DNA from: DASUMP01 sp036277635 | Lineage (GTDB): Bacteria > Actinomycetota > Acidimicrobiia > IMCC26256 > PALSA-610 | Assembly: GCA_036277635.1 (NCBI GenBank) | Contig: DASUMP010000242.1 | Coordinates: forward strand, 1-8,506 | Direction of reading: 5' to 3' | DNA: 8,506 nt | Shown: positions 5,160-8,506 of the stretch, in pieces | Layout: each line of letters begins with the position of its first letter | Numbering within the stretch: the first letter of the stretch is position 1 | The notes under the pieces: model-generated | Databases searched by the model: none | What the model was told of the DNA's origin: nothing | Seen by the model: the letters and a program-made list of their open reading frames with translations, nothing else | Translations under genes and position numbers: made by a program

Positions 5160-8100
5160 ATGGCCAGCGTCACGATCGACGGCAACGAAGCGGCCGCGCG
5201 GATCGCGTACCGCCTCAGCGAGGTGGTGGCGATCTACCCGATCACCCCGGCATCTCCGATGGGCGAGTCGAGCGACGCGTGGGCGGCCGCGGCGCGCACG
5301 AACCTGTGGGGCGACGTGCCCGTCGTGATCGAGATGCAGAGCGAAGGCGGCGCGGCGGGCGCGATCCACGGCGCCTTGCAAGCCGGCGCACTCGCGACGA
5401 CGTTCACCGCGTCGCAGGGACTCCTGCTGATGCTCCCGAACATGTTCAAGATCGCCGGTGAGCTGACGCCGACAGTGTTCCACGTGGCGGCGCGTGCGCT
5501 CGCGACGCACGCGCTGTCGATCTTCGGCGACCACAGCGACGTGATGACGGCGCGCGGCACCGGGTTCGCCATGCTGTGCGCGAGCTCGGTACAAGAGGCA
5601 CACGACTTCGCGCTCGTCGCGCACGCGGCGACGTTGCGCGCCCGGATCCCGTTCCTCCACTTCTTCGACGGGTTCCGCACCTCCCACGAGCTGAACGTCG
5701 TGAAACTGCTCGACGACGACGACCTGCGGGCGCTCGTCGACGACGACCTCGTGCGCGCGCACCGCGAGCGCGCCCTCAGCCCGGAGCACCCGCAGCTGCG
5801 CGGCACCGCGCAGAACCCCGACACGTTCTTCCAAGCGCGCGAGGCGGCGAACCCGTACTACGACGCGGCGCCGGTCGTCGTGCAAACCGTCATGGACGAG
5901 CTCGCGGCGCGGACCGGACGCCGGTACCGCTTGTTCGACTACCACGGCCACCCCGAGGCCGAGCGGGTGGTCGTGGTCATGGGTTCGGGATCCGCGCCGG
6001 TCCGCGAGGCCGTCGACGCGCTCGTCGCGCGCGGGGAACGGGTCGGGGTCGTGACCGTGCGGCTGTTCCGTCCGTTCGCTCCCGACGCACTGTGCGACGC
6101 GATCCCCACTACCGCGCGCGCGATCGCGGTGCTCGACCGGACGAAGGAACCGGGGAGCGCCGGAGAGCCGCTGCTCCAAGACGTCGTGACCGCGCTCGCC
6201 GACGCCGCGGTGTCGGATCGACGGGGCGGGATGCCGCGCGTCATCGGCGGCCGGTACGGCCTCGGCTCGAAGGAGTTCACCCCCGCCCACGCCGGCGCCG
6301 TGTTCGCCGAGCTCGACGCGGCGGCGCCGCGCCGGCGCTTCACCGTCGGCATCGTCGACGACGTGACCGGCACGAGCCTCCCGGCCCTCCCGGACCCCAC
6401 GACGGGTCACGACCTCACGACCGCGGTCTTCTACGGCTTGGGCTCCGACGGGACGGTCGGCGCGAACAAGAGCTCGGTGAAGATCCTCACGCAGCAACCG
6501 GGCCGGTTCGCGCAGGGGTACTTCGTGTACGACTCGAAGAAGGCGGGGGCGGTGACCGTGTCGCACCTGCGGTTCGGATCCGCTCCGATCGACGCGCCGT
6601 ACCTGATCACCGAGGCCGACTTCGTCGCCGTGCACCAGTTCGCGCTGTTCGATCGGATGGACCTGCTCGCGGTCGCGCGTCCGGGTGCGACCGTGCTCGT
6701 CAACAGCCCGTACTCGCCGGACGCGACCTGGGACCGGCTGCCGCGCGAGGCGCAGACCCAGATCCTCGAGGGCGGGCTCCGCGTGTTCGTGATCGACGCG
6801 TACCGCCTCACCCGCGACGTCGGGCTTGCCGGCTACGTGAGCACGGTCCTGCAGACGTGCTTCTTCGAGCTCGCGGGCGTGCTCCCCCGAGCCGACGCGG
6901 CGGCTGCCATCAAGGCGGCAATCCGCGACACCTACGGGACGCTCGGCGACGCCGTGATCGGCCCGAACGACGCCGCGGTCGACGCGGCCCTCGGCGAGCT
7001 GCGCGAGCTCGACGTCGTCGGTCGGGTGGCCGACGGTCGACCCCGCCCCCAGCCGGTCCCCGACGACGCCCCCGAGTTCGTCCGTCGGGTCACCGCCCAG
7101 ATGCTCGCCGGACGCGGCGACCTCCTCCCCGTGAGCGCGTTCCCGGTCGACGGCACGTTCCCGATGGGAACCGCGCGCTACGAGAAGCGCGGCATCGCGA
7201 TCGACATCCCGATCTGGGATCCCGAGCTGTGCATCGATTGCGGCAAGTGCTCGATCGTGTGCCCGCACGCCGCGATCCGCACGTCGGTGTTCGATCCCGC
7301 CGTGTTCGCCGCGCCCGAGAGCTTCCTGCACAAGCCGGCCAAGGACAAGGACGCCGCCGGGCTCCGGTACGTGGTGCAAGTGGCACCCGACGACTGCACC
7401 GGGTGCGGGATGTGCGTCGAGGTGTGTCCGGCGCACAGCAAGGAGGCGGTGCGCCGACGCGCGATCGAGATGGCGCCGCGGGTCGAGCACGCCGAACGGG
7501 AACGGGCGCGGTTCGCGACCTTCCTCACGATCCCCGAACCCGACCCGACGCTGGCGAAGGCGACGACGGTGCGCGGGACGCAGCTGCGCACGCCGCTCTT
7601 CGAGTTCTCGGGCGCGTGCGCGGGGTGCGGCGAGACGCCGTACGTGAAGCTGCTGACGCAGCTGTTCGGCGACCGGGTGCTGGTCGCGAACGCGACCGGC
7701 TGCTCGTCGATCTACGGCGGCAACCTGCCGACCACACCGTGGACCGCGGGCGCCGACGGCCGCGGTCCCGCGTGGGCGAACTCGCTGTTCGAGGACAACG
7801 CCGAGTTCGGGCTCGGCATGCGCCTGGCGCTCGACTCCCGCCGGGACACCGCACTGCGTCTGCTGCGGTCGCTGGCGAGCGAGGTCGGCACCGAGCTCGT
7901 CGATGCGATCGTCGCCGGCGTGAGCGGCGACAGCACCGACGAGGCCGCAGTCGCCCAGCAGCGTGAGCGGGTCGCGGCGCTGCGTGTCCGGCTCGCGGGT
8001 CGCACCGATCCCGACGCGGTCGCGCTGCGCGCCCTCGCCGACGACCTCGTGGTGCGCGCGGTCTGGATCGTCGGCGGCGACGGTTGGGCGTACGACATCG

Positions 8101-8506
8101 GCTTCGGCGGTCTCGACCACGTGCTCGCATCGGGTCGCGACGTGAACGTGCTGGTGCTCGACACCGAGTGCTACTCGAACACCGGCGGCCAAGCGTCGAA
8201 GGCGACACCGCGCGGTGCGGTCGCGAAGTTCGCGTCGGGCGGTCGCACGACGCGCAAGAAGGACCTCGGGATGCTGGCCGCCGCGTACGGCAACGTGTAC
8301 GTGGCCCAGGTCGCGATGGGCGCGAACGACCTGCAGACCGTGCGCGCGTTCTCCGAGGCGGCGAGCTTCCCCGGACCGTCGATCATCATCGCCTACAGCC
8401 ACTGCGTCGCCCACGGCATCGACATGGCGCAGGGCATGGGCCACCAGCGCGACGCGGTGAAGAGCGGTGCGTGGCCATTGTTCCGCTACGACCCGCGCCA
8501 CGCACA
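5160..8506 (+). CDS. nifJ: Pyruvate:ferredoxin (flavodoxin) oxidoreductase, cut by right window edge
   Basis: This single-chain PFOR oxidises pyruvate with CoA to acetyl-CoA and CO2, passing electrons to ferredoxin or flavodoxin. The 1115 codons in the window cover all catalytic domains. YPITPASPMGE (26-36) belongs to the first thiamine-diphosphate-fold domain. The gamma domain has GLGSDGTVGANKSSVKIL (from 426) and YDSKKAGAVTVSHLRFG. The EKR motif is at 675-677. Two ferredoxin-type [4Fe-4S] sites follow: CIDCGKCSIVC (C691, C694, C697, C701) and CTGCGMCVEVC (C746, C749, C752, C756). The thiamine-diphosphate domain has GGDGWAYDIG (972-981) and DTECYSNTGGQASK (from 1001). C820, C823, C848 and the late C1082 fit the ligands of the third, proximal cluster. 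Family members run to about 1170-1200 residues, so roughly 60-80 residues are missing. ATG 5160 has a good ribosome binding site. C1004 replaces what I recall as usually valine or another hydrophobic residue. Confidence 0.96.
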   Translation, partial: MASVTIDGNEAAARIAYRLSEVVAIYPITPASPMGESSDAWAAAARTNLWGDVPVVIEMQSEGGAAGAIHGALQAGALATTFTASQGLLLMLPNMFKIAGELTPTVFHVAARALATHALSIFGDHSDVMTARGTGFAMLCASSVQEAHDFALVAHAATLRARIPFLHFFDGFRTSHELNVVKLLDDDDLRALVDDDLVRAHRERALSPEHPQLRGTAQNPDTFFQAREAANPYYDAAPVVVQTVMDELAARTGRRYRLFDYHGHPEAERVVVVMGSGSAPVREAVDALVARGERVGVVTVRLFRPFAPDALCDAIPTTARAIAVLDRTKEPGSAGEPLLQDVVTALADAAVSDRRGGMPRVIGGRYGLGSKEFTPAHAGAVFAELDAAAPRRRFTVGIVDDVTGTSLPALPDPTTGHDLTTAVFYGLGSDGTVGANKSSVKILTQQPGRFAQGYFVYDSKKAGAVTVSHLRFGSAPIDAPYLITEADFVAVHQFALFDRMDLLAVARPGATVLVNSPYSPDATWDRLPREAQTQILEGGLRVFVIDAYRLTRDVGLAGYVSTVLQTCFFELAGVLPRADAAAAIKAAIRDTYGTLGDAVIGPNDAAVDAALGELRELDVVGRVADGRPRPQPVPDDAPEFVRRVTAQMLAGRGDLLPVSAFPVDGTFPMGTARYEKRGIAIDIPIWDPELCIDCGKCSIVCPHAAIRTSVFDPAVFAAPESFLHKPAKDKDAAGLRYVVQVAPDDCTGCGMCVEVCPAHSKEAVRRRAIEMAPRVEHAERERARFATFLTIPEPDPTLAKATTVRGTQLRTPLFEFSGACAGCGETPYVKLLTQLFGDRVLVANATGCSSIYGGNLPTTPWTAGADGRGPAWANSLFEDNAEFGLGMRLALDSRRDTALRLLRSLASEVGTELVDAIVAGVSGDSTDEAAVAQQRERVAALRVRLAGRTDPDAVALRALADDLVVRAVWIVGGDGWAYDIGFGGLDHVLASGRDVNVLVLDTECYSNTGGQASKATPRGAVAKFASGGRTTRKKDLGMLAAAYGNVYVAQVAMGANDLQTVRAFSEAASFPGPSIIIAYSHCVAHGIDMAQGMGHQRDAVKSGAWPLFRYDPRHA

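Noticed and set aside
5707..5752. Repeated GAC (Asp) codons in nifJ
   Set aside because: They encode acidic residues in a linker (LLDDDDLRALVDDDLV) at a place where PFOR proteins are normally acidic and variable. It is not a meaningful DNA repeat.
4533..8501. A 1322-codon open frame on the minus strand, antisense to nifJ and the phosphatase gene
   Set aside because: It mirrors the codon phase of nifJ. In very GC-rich genes the complementary frame has few stops. The translation is low-complexity Arg/Ala/Val/His/Glu with no recognisable domain, while the plus frame is an unmistakable PFOR.

Overview
The window is very GC-rich, densely coding DNA with strong G/C bias at third codon positions. 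Its gene order, ppk1 next to mutT1-type genes, resembles the ppk1/mutT1 neighbourhood of mycobacteria. I infer a high-GC actinobacterium, possibly from an uncultured or deep-branching class such as Acidimicrobiia, but the genus cannot be read from the sequence.

Layout. (1) Positions 1-907, minus strand: the N-terminal 302 codons of a major facilitator superfamily (MFS) transporter that runs off the left edge. (2) Positions 908-1240: a 333-base divergent intergenic region with GC-rich inverted repeats and, at its right end, a strong ribosome binding site followed by a possible three-codon leader ORF. (3) Positions 1241-5043, plus strand: a tight run of four genes, each overlapping the next. 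They are polyphosphate kinase 1 (ppk1), a CHAD-domain protein, a MutT1-type Nudix hydrolase and a SixA-like histidine phosphatase. (4) Positions 5044-5159: a 116-base gap with two DosR/DevR-like palindromic boxes and a clear ribosome binding site. (5) Positions 5160-8506, plus strand: a pyruvate:ferredoxin (flavodoxin) oxidoreductase (nifJ/PFOR), 1115 codons in the window and cut by the right edge just before its expected C-terminus.

How the genes fit together. PPK1 makes polyphosphate from ATP. CHAD domains are known to bind polyphosphate. The Nudix and histidine phosphatase proteins correspond to the two domains that are fused in mycobacterial MutT1, which hydrolyses oxidised nucleoside triphosphates and dinucleoside polyphosphates. 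The four genes therefore look like a translationally coupled polyphosphate and nucleotide-sanitation operon, with MutT1 split in two. The PFOR downstream yields acetyl-CoA and reduced ferredoxin under low oxygen. If the DosR-like boxes are real, it is induced by hypoxia. No mobile element, CRISPR array, tRNA or rRNA was seen, and I do not see a wholly new system. The most unusual points are the split and coupled mutT1, the possible minimal leader ORF at ppk1, and the paired boxes before nifJ.
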